From assembly GCF_030405905.1 (NCBI RefSeq), contig NZ_JASATW010000014.1, positions 1 through 64,000 of the forward strand: a stretch of 64,000 bases of DNA, in the 5' to 3' direction. This DNA comes from Sphaerothrix gracilis. GTDB taxonomy: Bacteria; Cyanobacteriota; Cyanobacteriia; Phormidesmidales; Phormidesmidaceae. The position numbers and the translations under genes are program-made. The notes beneath the pieces are model-generated. The model saw nothing but the letters and a program-made list of their open reading frames with translations, did no database searches and had not been told where the DNA came from. Shown piece by piece: positions 44,858 to 52,790 of this stretch. Position 1 is the stretch's first letter, and the number at the start of each line of letters is the position of its first letter.

Positions 44858-45070
44858 CTATCCCCAGAATCCAAAAACATAGCCACCCCACAAAATTGCA
44901 GCGCAAAGTAGGGTGGCTAAGGGTAAAATCGCCCCTAGACCTGCCCGAACTGCTACCCAGTTTGGGGGGTTCAGGCTCCTGTCGGTGTTTGCCGCACCTT
45001 CAGGGGCCGCTAGGTTTTTGAGTCTGTGTGAACGGCTGTAACATTTAGACTGCCACAGCTTAATGAGCAA
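44858..45070 (-). CDS. Possible small single-span membrane protein
   Basis: A 70-residue frame. Its C-terminal half (NWVAVRAGLGAILPLATLLC, then AAILWGGYVFGFWG) is a convincing membrane helix ending at the C-terminus, while the N-terminal half is polar and basic. Small one-helix proteins are common in cyanobacterial photosynthetic membranes, but no known Psb, Pet or Psa subunit is matched. There is no strong ribosome site. The start may be further downstream. Confidence 0.4.
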   Translation of the reverse strand: MLIKLWQSKCYSRSHRLKNLAAPEGAANTDRSLNPPNWVAVRAGLGAILPLATLLCAAILWGGYVFGFWG

Positions 45071-45111
45071 GTTTAGAATATTGGGCGATCGGCGTCAACA
45101 GTGATGTGAAG

Positions 45112-45640
45112 CTATGCGTCTAAAGGGCTTTTCACGCCGCGCCCCCCTCGGTTGAGTACGTGAGTGTAAATCATCGTAGTCTTGCCATCTTTATGTCCTA
45201 GCAATTCCTGTCCTGTACGGATGTCATAACCGTTTTCTAGCAAATGTGTAATCAACATCTTTTATCCGCAAACATAGGCATTCCATCAAGCGCATACCGT
45301 TGCCATAGAGCAAGCTAACAGTCAGATGGTGAACACCATCTAAGTAGGCCAAGATTTGTTTGACTTCATGCTGGGTAAAAACGACGAGTAAACGTTCGGT
45401 ACGCTTTGCGCGTTCAATGTCGTCAATGTAAGGCAGCTCAACTTACAAGACCTGTTTACAGAAGAACAATAGTGCACTTAATGCTGCTATGGTTTGGGTC
45501 GAGGCAGCTACCTGTCGCTTGTCGCTAAATGCGATAAGTACGCTCAAATTTTATCGACCCTCATATCTTTTGGATGGCGCTTGTTATAGAAAAGAATGAA
45601 ATCTCGAATGTAGTGAACGTAAGATTTTTCGGTTTTTAAA
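45112..45640 (-). pseudogene. Decayed integron-family integrase (tyrosine recombinase)
   Basis: Pieces of one tyrosine recombinase can be read in order on the minus strand. They are YVHYIRDFILFYNKRHPKDM, an in-frame TGA, then after a frameshift DKRQVAASTQTIAALSALLF. A TAA follows, then VELPYIDDIERAKRTERLLV, LDGVHHLTVSLLYGNGMRLM and CLRIKDVDY. This joins abruptly to THLLENGYDIRT, QELLGHKDGKTTMIYTHVLN and RGGRGVKSPLDA with a stop at 45112. These are signature blocks of the integron integrase family. The join removes roughly 100 or more residues, including the catalytic Arg and the HxxR box; the tyrosine remains. The gene is clearly dead. Confidence 0.85.
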
Positions 45641-45774
45641 CTGAAATGCTTGAGTCAGATAAATTACCGTACTTGATCTAGCAGACGAGGCGAATGAGGT
45701 TGAGTCATAAGTGTAGATGCAGGATAAGTCCGGTGGCGGAGATATTGTTCATCAGACCTGGCATTGAATGTATA

Positions 45775-45781
45775 GTTAGGC
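45775..45781 (+). other. Putative attI core site GTTAGGC
   Basis: GTTAGGC fits the integron core consensus GTTRRRY and equals the core of class 1 attI. It lies between the dead integrase (minus strand) and the divergent plus-strand methyltransferase gene, 27 bases before that gene's start. That is where attI and the first cassette boundary belong. A seven-base match alone is weak; position gives it weight. Confidence 0.45.
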
Positions 45782-45807
45782 GTACAAAGACACACACAGG
45801 AGAACCA

Positions 45808-46773
45808 GTGAAGAATTTGATTAAAAAACTGCTTTCCTTACCCGTAGTGGACATAATGTTGCTGCCGCTCGTTTATCCAGCCGCATGGCTATTGAAAAGC
45901 ATTCGCAAAGTCGGCGTACAGAGGTTGCCGCTCTGTAGAGGTGCATTGATGAATGTAGGTGTATTCCCAATTCGCGATCATTACTTCGAACCACAATTTG
46001 ATAATCGGAATCCAAGACTAGATTTCGCCCAAGACAGAAATTTGCAAGGAATAAACTGGAACATTCTAGGGCAGTTGAAAATGCTTGGGTCATTTACATT
46101 TTCCCAGGAACTCTTAAGCCTTCCAAAAACGAAACAAGAAACCTTGGAATTTCACTTAAACAACGGCGCATTTGAGTCAGGAGATGCTGAGTATTGGTAT
46201 CAGATAATTCGCGCCATTAAACCAAATAGAATTTTCGAGGTGGGTAGCGGAAACTCCACTCTAATGGCAGTTAAGGCTATCAACAAAAATCATGAAGAAG
46301 ATCCAAGTTACAAATGCAATCATTGTTGTATTGAACCTTATGAAATGCCTTGGCTTGAGGAAGCCGGAGTGTCTGTAATCAGGAAAAGAGTTGAAGAAGT
46401 AGAGTTGTCATTCTTTTCTCAACTAAAAGAAAATGATATCTTGTTTATTGATTCGTCACACATCATACGCCCGCAGGGTGATGTTCTTTTTGAATATCTC
46501 GAACTGCTGCCGTCCCTCAATAAAGGTGTGATCGTTCACATTCACGATATCTTTTCTCCCAAGAATTATCCAAAGGAGTGGTTGACCAACGAGGTTAAAT
46601 TTTGGAACGAACAATATCTTCTTGAAGCATTTCTTTCACACAACGCCAATTGGAGAATTATCGGTGCTCTAAATTTTCTACATCATAATCATTATGAAGA
46701 ATTTAAAGCGGCTGCGCCGTTCTTATCACCTGAACGAGAACCTGGGTCATTCTATATTCAAAAAGTTGCTTAA
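45808..46773 (+). CDS. Class I SAM-dependent methyltransferase-like protein, possible integron cassette gene
   Basis: A 321-residue protein starting at a GTG preceded by a good CAGGAGAACCA ribosome site; a longer frame from 45694 lacks one. After a hydrophobic N-terminus (LLPLVYPAAWLL) comes a helical region. Near residue 148 comes the Rossmann-type motif IFEVGSGNSTLMAVKA (SAM-binding). CIEPYEMP follows, then DILFIDSSHIIRPQGDVLFE and GVIVHIHDIF, as in Methyltransf_24-like proteins linked to glycan or peptide modification. The gene is distinctly AT-rich and poor in GCGATCGC compared with its neighbours. It lies where the first cassette of an integron would be. The substrate is unknown. Confidence 0.8.
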   Translation: MKNLIKKLLSLPVVDIMLLPLVYPAAWLLKSIRKVGVQRLPLCRGALMNVGVFPIRDHYFEPQFDNRNPRLDFAQDRNLQGINWNILGQLKMLGSFTFSQELLSLPKTKQETLEFHLNNGAFESGDAEYWYQIIRAIKPNRIFEVGSGNSTLMAVKAINKNHEEDPSYKCNHCCIEPYEMPWLEEAGVSVIRKRVEEVELSFFSQLKENDILFIDSSHIIRPQGDVLFEYLELLPSLNKGVIVHIHDIFSPKNYPKEWLTNEVKFWNEQYLLEAFLSHNANWRIIGALNFLHHNHYEEFKAAAPFLSPEREPGSFYIQKVA

Positions 46774-46774
46774 C
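46768..46774 (+). other. attC-like half site GCTTAAC overlapping the methyltransferase stop
   Basis: GCTTAAC fits the inverse core RYYYAAC that opens an attC recombination site, and it overlaps the TAA of the methyltransferase gene, the usual place in a cassette. I could not find the matching GTTRRRY or the inner complementary boxes in the next 150 bases, so at best this is a degraded half site. Confidence 0.3.
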
Positions 46775-46942
46775 AAGGTACCGCTCGGTGAGTTTTGTCG
46801 TTATACCGCTGTTCACCCTTAAGAGATATAAAGCAGCGCTAGTAAGAGTTCAAAATGGCTGGGAAAGAGTCAAATAGCTTGATACAAGTACCTGAAATCT
46901 ATTTCAATGGCATGAGTATTCAGCCTATCAGCAGAATACGGT

Positions 46943-47226
46943 TCAGATGAAAGTAAGGCGCAGTTGTTTGCCCCGTATTTTGAGCGAGTGAACTAGATAC
47001 TCTCCAGCGAACGCAAATGCCGGTGCCAAACGGACATTTTCTAGGGTATTGACAAGAGCTGGTAGTGCTGAATCTGTTCTAGCAATATCAGCGAAATACC
47101 AGTGAAATCGGAATTGAGTCTCCTCAAAGTGCCTACTTAATGACAGAATTGGGAATTCTTTTATGCCAACCTCTACGAGCCGCTCCAGAATTTCGACATG
47201 CCCTAGTTGGGGTCGAAATAGACAAG
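46943..47226 (-). pseudogene. Start-less gene fragment of about 93 codons, family not recognised
   Basis: A frame with no ATG, GTG or TTG near its head reads LFRPQLGHVEILERLVEVGI, then HFEETQFRFHWYFADIAR, ALVNTLENVRLAPAFAFAGE and ends GKQLRLTFI with a TGA at 46943. Composition and regular amphipathic helices look like a real protein end. It runs in the same direction as the channel gene, about 40 bases past that gene's stop. I read it as the 3' remnant of a lost gene in the same decayed zone as the integron. The function is unknown. Confidence 0.4.
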
Positions 47227-47265
47227 TTTAGGACTTACAGCGAGTGATTGAAGGGTTCCCCTAGT

Positions 47266-48453
47266 TCAAGATTCTGGCAAATAGCGCTGTAGCATAGACT
47301 GCCAGTCCGATTCGCTCAGTTCTTGTAAAATCTGGCGACTCAGGGGTTCTCGCAGCGGTGAGTTATTCGCCACGGCAAACGTATACTGACTCATTTGGAC
47401 GCCCGTATCCTCGACTTGGAGTCGCTTTTGAAACGCATTGCGATTCAGCGTTCGCAGCGTAGCTGTACCATAAACAAAAGCATCAATGCGGCCTTGATTA
47501 ATCGCCTCCAAACCCGCCTCCGGGTTGGAAAACGGCTGGAACTGAATCTGCTCTTGTTGCAGATAGCGAGCTGCTGCAGAATCCGCTAGACTTCCCACCT
47601 GCATCGTTCGTAGCTGCTGTACCTGCAACGGCTGAATCCCCTGATTCAGCACCAAAACTGAAGTAATTGAAGCCGTGAGACTTGCAGTGAGGCCCATTGC
47701 TACCAACATCCAAAGCAGGGCTAAAATGCGACCTCCAATCGTTTTAGGCGCTTTATCGCCGTAGCCAATCGTTGTCATCGTTACCCCAGCCCACCAGAAG
47801 CCATCCCAAATCCCTTTAGCCGGTGACTGGTTGAACATGTCTTCATTAGAGCGGTTTTCCAGCAGCCAGCACAGTAAACCGACAACTATCAAAATTAGAG
47901 ACAGCCACAGGCAGATTTTCAAAAATTGAAAGGACACGACAGCTCTCACAATCTCCCAAAGTCGTTGCCGTCGCCGGCTGATAACTCCCAGGGTGTCGGT
48001 AAAGTAGCTCTGGGTAAAGTCTACCTGGACTTCTCTCGGCGCTGTCGCCGTCACCAAGGCAACGTCGAGGTTGCCTGATTCAAGCTGGGCGATCGCCTGA
48101 TCGCTCTGAAACTCCTGCCATTGATAATCTAAGTCAAGTTCGTAGGCTACTTCCCGCCACAGGTGAACGCCAATGCCGTCCCAGTCAATTTCTGTTTCAG
48201 CGCTGCCCGACTTAATGACCAAAGGCGGCATGGGGCTAAGACCTACTCTTAGCCTGCGGCTGCTAGGAGCTGGCTCAGCCGGTTCGCTTGCAGAGGCTGG
48301 CGGCGTCTGGGGAGACGGGGCTATCTGAGCGGAAACCAGTTTTCCCTGAAAAATCAGCGTCAGACAGACAAGCAATGCAATCAAGCTGAATAACCTGCGG
48401 CTGGTCCCTAGAGAAAATATCCGTCTGCTTCTTCTGGCTTTCATCAACTTCAA
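47266..48453 (-). CDS. GluR0-type ligand-gated potassium channel
   Basis: A 395-residue prokaryotic ionotropic glutamate receptor homologue. A signal/anchor (about 20-42) precedes a Ser/Pro-rich linker. The first lobe of a periplasmic amino-acid-binding domain follows (LRVGLSPMPPLVI, then DWDGIGVHLWREVA). It is interrupted by membrane helix M1 (176-197), a pore loop with the potassium filter TTIGYGD (227-233) and helix M2 (241-268). The second lobe (MQVGSLADSAAARYLQ) completes the ligand site. The filter identifies potassium selectivity. This is the architecture and size of Synechocystis GluR0. The ligand is probably an amino acid. Confidence 0.92.
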   Translation of the reverse strand: MKLMKARRSRRIFSLGTSRRLFSLIALLVCLTLIFQGKLVSAQIAPSPQTPPASASEPAEPAPSSRRLRVGLSPMPPLVIKSGSAETEIDWDGIGVHLWREVAYELDLDYQWQEFQSDQAIAQLESGNLDVALVTATAPREVQVDFTQSYFTDTLGVISRRRQRLWEIVRAVVSFQFLKICLWLSLILIVVGLLCWLLENRSNEDMFNQSPAKGIWDGFWWAGVTMTTIGYGDKAPKTIGGRILALLWMLVAMGLTASLTASITSVLVLNQGIQPLQVQQLRTMQVGSLADSAAARYLQQEQIQFQPFSNPEAGLEAINQGRIDAFVYGTATLRTLNRNAFQKRLQVEDTGVQMSQYTFAVANNSPLREPLSRQILQELSESDWQSMLQRYLPES

Positions 48454-48626
48454 CCTACTCAGGTACGGCTCTACTGTGCCTGACCCTGACCTGTTCCCCT
48501 ACCCTCCAAAGAGAGACGCTAACCGCTAGTGACTACCAGGGCCAAGAGTCTGCTAGTGCTAAAAAGACGTGCAGACCGCGATCGCCCTTTACAATTTGAA
48601 AGAGAGCCTGCCTGAAGACAAAAAGT

Positions 48627-49841
48627 ATGACAACGACAACCACCGCCCCCCTAAGCTGGCAAGAACTTGCAGCCCTCACCAACTTTGAGATTGATACCGT
48701 TAACGGTCCCACTAATGCCCAGGCCACGCTGCGTCTCTTCGGTCAGGGCGAAGCCGACGTCCGCGTCACCCTCTACCGCGACAATCATGCCTGGTGTCCT
48801 TACTGCCAAAAAGTTTGGCTGTGGCTAGAGGAAAAGCAGATTCCCTACCGCATCGAGAAAATCACCATGTTCTGCTACGGCAAAAAGGAGAGCTGGTATA
48901 AGCGCAAAGTGCCCTCTGGAATGCTGCCTGCAGTTGAGCTAGACGGTCAGCTTGTCACCGAAAGCGACGATATTCTCTTAGCCCTAGAGCAAGCTTTTGG
49001 CCCCTTAGAAAAAGGCATGAGCGATCCGCAAGTTGTCCCGCTGCGACAGTTAGAGCGGCAGCTTTTTCGGGCCTGGTGTCTGTGGCTGTGCTATCCCACT
49101 CGCTCAGCGCGGCAGGAGCAGGCCAGTCGGGAGCAGTTTACTAGCGTAGTATCTCAGGTGGAAGCCGCCCTTGCTGCTACCCCCGGCCCCTATTTTTTGG
49201 AGAATTTTAGCACCGCTGATGTCATCTTCACCCCCTACGTTGAGCGGATGAACGCCAGCCTCTACTACTACAAAGGCTACTCGCTACGGGAAGAAAATCC
49301 GCGTTTTTCTGACTGGTTCGACGCGATGGAGAGTCGCCCCACCTACCGAGGTACTCAGAGCGACTTTCATACCCACGCCCACGACCTGCCTCCTCAGATG
49401 GGCGGCTGCTACGCCAACGGCGATCCGCAAACGGCAGCGAACCAAAAACGGGTAGACAGCGGCCCCTGGCTAGGACTGCCCGACGTGAAATACGCAGAGC
49501 CAGACACTTCACGCACCGAAGCCCTGCAGCGGGTAATTAAGCACCGGGCCAATATCATTCGCGTCAATCCAGCCGCTGCTGACCTGTTTGATCCAGCCCT
49601 GCGCTGTGCTCTGACTCACCTGATGACTGGGGAAGACTGTCCGCCCCCTGCTGGCAGCGATGCCGCCCTGCGGTATCTGCGCGATCGCATCAACGTGCCC
49701 CGCGATATGTCCATCTACGCCGCTAAACGACTGCGGCAGGCGCTAGAGGAAACGGCAGTGCTAGCGGGCGATCGCCAAGGGCCAGCTATCCCCACCCGCC
49801 ACCGCCGCGATCAGGATCCGGTGAATTTTGCAACTGCTTAG
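48627..49841 (+). CDS. Long glutathione S-transferase-family protein
   Basis: A 404-residue protein. A thioredoxin-like domain follows about 50 extra N-terminal residues. Its redox centre is AWCPYCQKVWLWL (CPYC, near 56-59), then VPSGMLPAVELDG and ESDDILLALEQAFGP (glutathione-binding cis-Pro and Glu-Ser). A helical GST C-domain follows (ENFSTADVIFTPYVERM). About 110 further residues are not part of standard GSTs. The CPYC pair suggests glutaredoxin-like thiol chemistry. It diverges from the GluR0 gene. Substrate and partner are unknown. Confidence 0.88.
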   Translation: MTTTTTAPLSWQELAALTNFEIDTVNGPTNAQATLRLFGQGEADVRVTLYRDNHAWCPYCQKVWLWLEEKQIPYRIEKITMFCYGKKESWYKRKVPSGMLPAVELDGQLVTESDDILLALEQAFGPLEKGMSDPQVVPLRQLERQLFRAWCLWLCYPTRSARQEQASREQFTSVVSQVEAALAATPGPYFLENFSTADVIFTPYVERMNASLYYYKGYSLREENPRFSDWFDAMESRPTYRGTQSDFHTHAHDLPPQMGGCYANGDPQTAANQKRVDSGPWLGLPDVKYAEPDTSRTEALQRVIKHRANIIRVNPAAADLFDPALRCALTHLMTGEDCPPPAGSDAALRYLRDRINVPRDMSIYAAKRLRQALEETAVLAGDRQGPAIPTRHRRDQDPVNFATA

Positions 49842-49850
49842 AACGATTGC

Positions 49851-51677
49851 CTAGGGTCGTAGCGCCTGGTTGGGGAAAAGGCCGCTCAAGGCGGCCTGCC
49901 GCTCCTGGGGCGCTTCGCGGTTCATGTTGAGGACAGTTTCATAGAAAAAGAAGGAAATCCCGGCATATTGGCGATCGCGCACCGCCTTAATTTGGGTATC
50001 AATTAAATCCATTGCCGTCGGGCGACCCTTGAGTCCCGTCAAAATGCCAACTGCCGTAGGAATTCGCCGTCGTGATGCCTGAGCGGTGGCCTTGTTCATC
50101 TCCCAGACAAAGCGGTTGAGATTGTCCCGGTAAAGCTGAATAATCAGCTCGTCTACAGAACCCTGCTCGACCCAGGTAGGCCAGTCCTGCAGGTAGTTGG
50201 CGTAGGAAAACGGGTAGGGATTGGGAGAAACAGATACAATTGCTCCCGGTCGCCGCATCCGCACCACCTGAGCCACCTCGGCCATGAAGTCAGCGATTTT
50301 GCTGGCCCGCCAGCGCACCCAGGCATCATCCTGAGCCGATTCGGGGGGCTTTTTGCCGCCATGTTCTTGCTGATAGAGCGCTACCGTCACCGGATCGTAG
50401 CCAAACTCGACCGGCAAACCCATGTGATCGTCTACCTGAAAACCATCCACCGGATACCGGCGCATCACCTCATCCACCAGCAGCAGCATAAACCGCTGGA
50501 CCTCGGGGTGAAAGGGATTGAGCCAAACGCGGGCATCGTTGCCCTCCTGCTTGATCTGAGTGCCGTCGGCCCGCTGAGTAATCCAGTCGGGATGACGCCG
50601 CACCAGTTCCGAATCCGCCGGGGCCATAAAGCCGAATTCAAACCAGGGAATCACCTTTAAGCCGGCCGCGTGGCCTAGCTCAACTGCCTCTTGCAGCATG
50701 TCGCGATCGCGCTGGGTGGCTTCCAGCCGCGCATCTTCAGCAGGTTCTTCCGAAAGCGGGTAGAGTCCTTGCTTCTGCCCGATGAAGCGTTCGGCAATGG
50801 CGCTGGGATAGAGGGTATCGCCCCAGTTCCAGATGGTGGGATAGATTGTGTTGAAATTTAGCTCAGCTAGGGTGGTGATGGCTTCTGACAGGCGATCGCG
50901 GCTAAAGAGCACGTCGCTATCAATGTTCGTCAGCCAGACGCCGCGAATTTCCTGGCTAGGCGCAGGTCGATCTGTGGCTAACTGCCGGGCGATGACGGTA
51001 TCGGGGGGTAAAGTGCTGAGCAGTCCTGGTAGCTTGCTGGTTTGGCAGAGCAAAGCCGCCGCTTCTCCCCGGCTGACAAGCTGGTTGGGCTGTAGGCGGC
51101 GGGAAGTAGGATAGATCACTAGCCCCTGCTGTTCGAGGGCAGCGGCGATCGCTTCTCTGGCGAAGTCGGGAATGGCGGCGCTGTCTTCAAAGTTGGCGAC
51201 TAGCGTAGCGTTGGCATTGCTGATGTAGGGATAGTCGCGGTAGGCAGCGATCGCGGTGATCACCTCAGCGCGTGATAGGGGGCGACTGAGGTCAAAATAT
51301 TGGTTGGGATAGTGAGATAAAAAGTTGGCCGGATCGTCGAGTCCTAGGGCCGTATCGGCAGCAGTAGGAGCAGGGCTAGGAACTGGGGCCACTGTCAGCC
51401 AGCTCACCAGTTCACTCCAGGTAATGCTGTCATTGGGGCGGAAACGGCCTGCGGGATAGGCGTCCGGGCTGAGCCGATCAGACTTAGCTAAAACCTGAAT
51501 GCACTGATCAGCCCAGTGATTAGCCGTGTCCGTGGGATAGACGACTGGCGGCGTTAACAGGTCTTCCAGTGGCGTCTGGGCAACAGCGGGTAGGCTGCGG
51601 TGGATGCCTAAAACTAAGGTGAACGTAAATATAAAACTGAGTGAAAGTGCCCATAGGCGCTGCGATCGCCGCCCCAT
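49851..51677 (-). CDS. SLH-domain exoprotein with GH10-like (GHL10/DUF187) hydrolase domain
   Basis: A 608-residue secreted protein. A signal peptide at residues 1-33 is followed by three S-layer-homology-like repeats (about 45-230: HWADQCIQVLAKSDRLS, RFRPNDSITWSELVSWL, and two more). Then comes a TIM-barrel region, 240-580, starting EIRGVWLTNIDSDVLFSRD with NFNTIYPTIWNWGDTLYP, IPWFEFGFMAP and YPVDGFQVDDHMGLP. This is the GHL10/DUF187 family, thought to act on glycans or peptidoglycan. The SLH part should attach it to the cell wall outside the outer or inner membrane. It lies 10 bases from the convergent GST gene. Confidence 0.9.
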   Translation of the reverse strand: MGRRSQRLWALSLSFIFTFTLVLGIHRSLPAVAQTPLEDLLTPPVVYPTDTANHWADQCIQVLAKSDRLSPDAYPAGRFRPNDSITWSELVSWLTVAPVPSPAPTAADTALGLDDPANFLSHYPNQYFDLSRPLSRAEVITAIAAYRDYPYISNANATLVANFEDSAAIPDFAREAIAAALEQQGLVIYPTSRRLQPNQLVSRGEAAALLCQTSKLPGLLSTLPPDTVIARQLATDRPAPSQEIRGVWLTNIDSDVLFSRDRLSEAITTLAELNFNTIYPTIWNWGDTLYPSAIAERFIGQKQGLYPLSEEPAEDARLEATQRDRDMLQEAVELGHAAGLKVIPWFEFGFMAPADSELVRRHPDWITQRADGTQIKQEGNDARVWLNPFHPEVQRFMLLLVDEVMRRYPVDGFQVDDHMGLPVEFGYDPVTVALYQQEHGGKKPPESAQDDAWVRWRASKIADFMAEVAQVVRMRRPGAIVSVSPNPYPFSYANYLQDWPTWVEQGSVDELIIQLYRDNLNRFVWEMNKATAQASRRRIPTAVGILTGLKGRPTAMDLIDTQIKAVRDRQYAGISFFFYETVLNMNREAPQERQAALSGLFPNQALRP

Positions 51678-51737
51678 TGAATCGCCTCCTGTAATGTCTT
51701 CAGTCTTTTCGCGCTGAGAAGCCCCTGCTCAGGAAAA

Positions 51738-51884
51738 TCATTCTCCTGATTTTGCCTCAAAACGGTAACGCTGCTGAAAAAATTTGAGTTGGCGGGTAAT
51801 TTTGCTGGTAGATAAATAAAGAGCGAAATGCTCGGCACGCTGGTGTTGCTGAATCAAGGTATGAACCCGACGTTTGAGGGCCAT
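51738..51884 (-). CDS. Possible small protein of 48 residues
   Basis: A short frame, MALKRRVHTLIQQHQRAEHF then LYLSTSKITRQLKFFQQRYR, is basic and helical and looks protein-like. There is no clear ribosome site, and its start codon overlaps the dispersed palindrome copy at 51884-51898. It lies upstream of the SLH-GH10 gene on the same strand, in an otherwise empty 329-base gap. It may equally be chance or a remnant. Confidence 0.3.
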   Translation of the reverse strand: MALKRRVHTLIQQHQRAEHFALYLSTSKITRQLKFFQQRYRFEAKSGE

Positions 51885-51898
51885 GAGCGAGATGCTCA
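51884..51898. repeat. Second copy of the TGAGCG-AGA-TGCTCA palindrome
   Basis: This is an imperfect copy of the palindrome at 44337-44353, with one G-T pair. The shared arms, loop and pyrimidine-rich 3' flank show a dispersed repeat rather than coincidence. It lies in the gap between the SLH-GH10 gene and the SUI1 gene. Confidence 0.5.
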
Positions 51899-52006
51899 CA
51901 CTTCTCCCTCCATCATTCAGATATAGGGGACAAACATCTTGCTTGCGTTCAATTCACGCACAAAACCAGCAACTGGGATGCTTTGCCCGTCCTAGCAGGC
52001 GCAGGT

Positions 52007-52354
52007 TTAGCCGCCGCTGCGCTTGGCTTTGTAGCCTTTGGCGGTCAAAATTTCCACTAGCTTTTGAGCATGATCGCCTTGAATTTCGACGGTGCTGTCT
52101 TTGACGGTGCCGCCGCTGCCGCACTGGGCTTTGAGGTCTTTGGCTAAGGCGGTGAGAGTTTCGGGCTTGAGCTGAAAGCCGCTGATGACGGTGACAGTTT
52201 TGCCTTTGCGTCCCTTGCGGCTGGCTTCTACTTTGATTGTTTGCTGGTTGGGCGGTAGCTCTTGTACCCCCCGCGCAAAGGCGGCGGAGCTAGAAGCGCC
52301 GAATTCGGAATAGACGACGCGATCGCTTTTGGAGCTTTTCTTTTGACGAGCCAT
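52007..52354 (-). CDS. yciH: SUI1/YciH-family translation initiation factor
   Basis: A 115-residue protein of the eIF1/SUI1 fold. A basic, disordered N-terminus (ARQKKSSKSDRVVYSEFG) precedes the domain: IKVEASRKGRKGKTVTVI, then GFQLKPETLTALAKDLKAQC, GSGGTVKDSTVEIQGDHAQK and LVEILTAKGYKAKR. These are the conserved blocks of YciH, which can bind the 30S subunit and is reported to modulate start-site fidelity or general translation under stress. Length is normal. It stands alone on the minus strand. Confidence 0.93.
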   Translation of the reverse strand: MARQKKSSKSDRVVYSEFGASSSAAFARGVQELPPNQQTIKVEASRKGRKGKTVTVISGFQLKPETLTALAKDLKAQCGSGGTVKDSTVEIQGDHAQKLVEILTAKGYKAKRSGG

Positions 52355-52790
52355 AGATTCTAGTAGCTGTACAGGGCAAAGCTAGCAGTTCAACTTTTCC
52401 AAGCTTAGTTAATTATGGCGACACGCTGGCTTCGGCTGCGCTCAGCCAGCGGTCGGTTACGTTCAGCCAGCGGTCGGTTACGCTCAGCCAGCGGCGGCAC
52501 AGAATATTTACACTTTGACGGATTCTATGAACGAACGATGAAGAATGTTCTAAGCGTAGTTATTTTTCGCATCCTACAATACTTCTCTAGCGCTTAGTCT
52601 GATGGCTATGATGAATAGCTGTGACGCATCTGCCCCTTATGCAATTCCTGCTTAGCTTTAAGATGCCTGATTTGTGTTCCCTCATCGCTGCTAACCCTCT
52701 TACTTCAATTCCGCTGCATCTGCCGGGTTTCAGAACTGACATCCGTTCGGGTACCTAAATCTTCTATCCTCAAAAGCTTGGCAAAAAATT
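52355..52790. other. 436-base gap with a tandem repeat
   Basis: Apart from the 21-base tandem repeat at 52433-52495 the gap holds no supported gene. A 60-codon plus frame at 52415-52597 is mostly the translated repeat and is rejected. The promoter of the two-partner-secretion pair is expected in the last 200 bases but could not be pinned down. Confidence 0.4.
52433..52495. repeat. Three tandem copies of a 21-base unit
   Basis: Units 52433-52453, 52454-52474 and 52475-52495 follow the consensus CGGTTACGCTCAGCCAGCGG plus one base, differing at two or three positions. The unit includes CGCTCAGCCAGCG. Such GCTCAGCCAG-containing short tandem arrays are seen in cyanobacterial intergenic regions; the copy number may vary between strains. 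Confidence 0.75.

Noticed and set aside
46775..46940. Complete attC site after the methyltransferase gene
   Set aside because: No GTTRRRY core and no complementary inner boxes were found within 150 bases, so only a half site is proposed.
52415..52597. 60-codon frame over the 21-base repeat
   Set aside because: Most of it is the translated tandem repeat (RLRSASG repeated); not a real protein.
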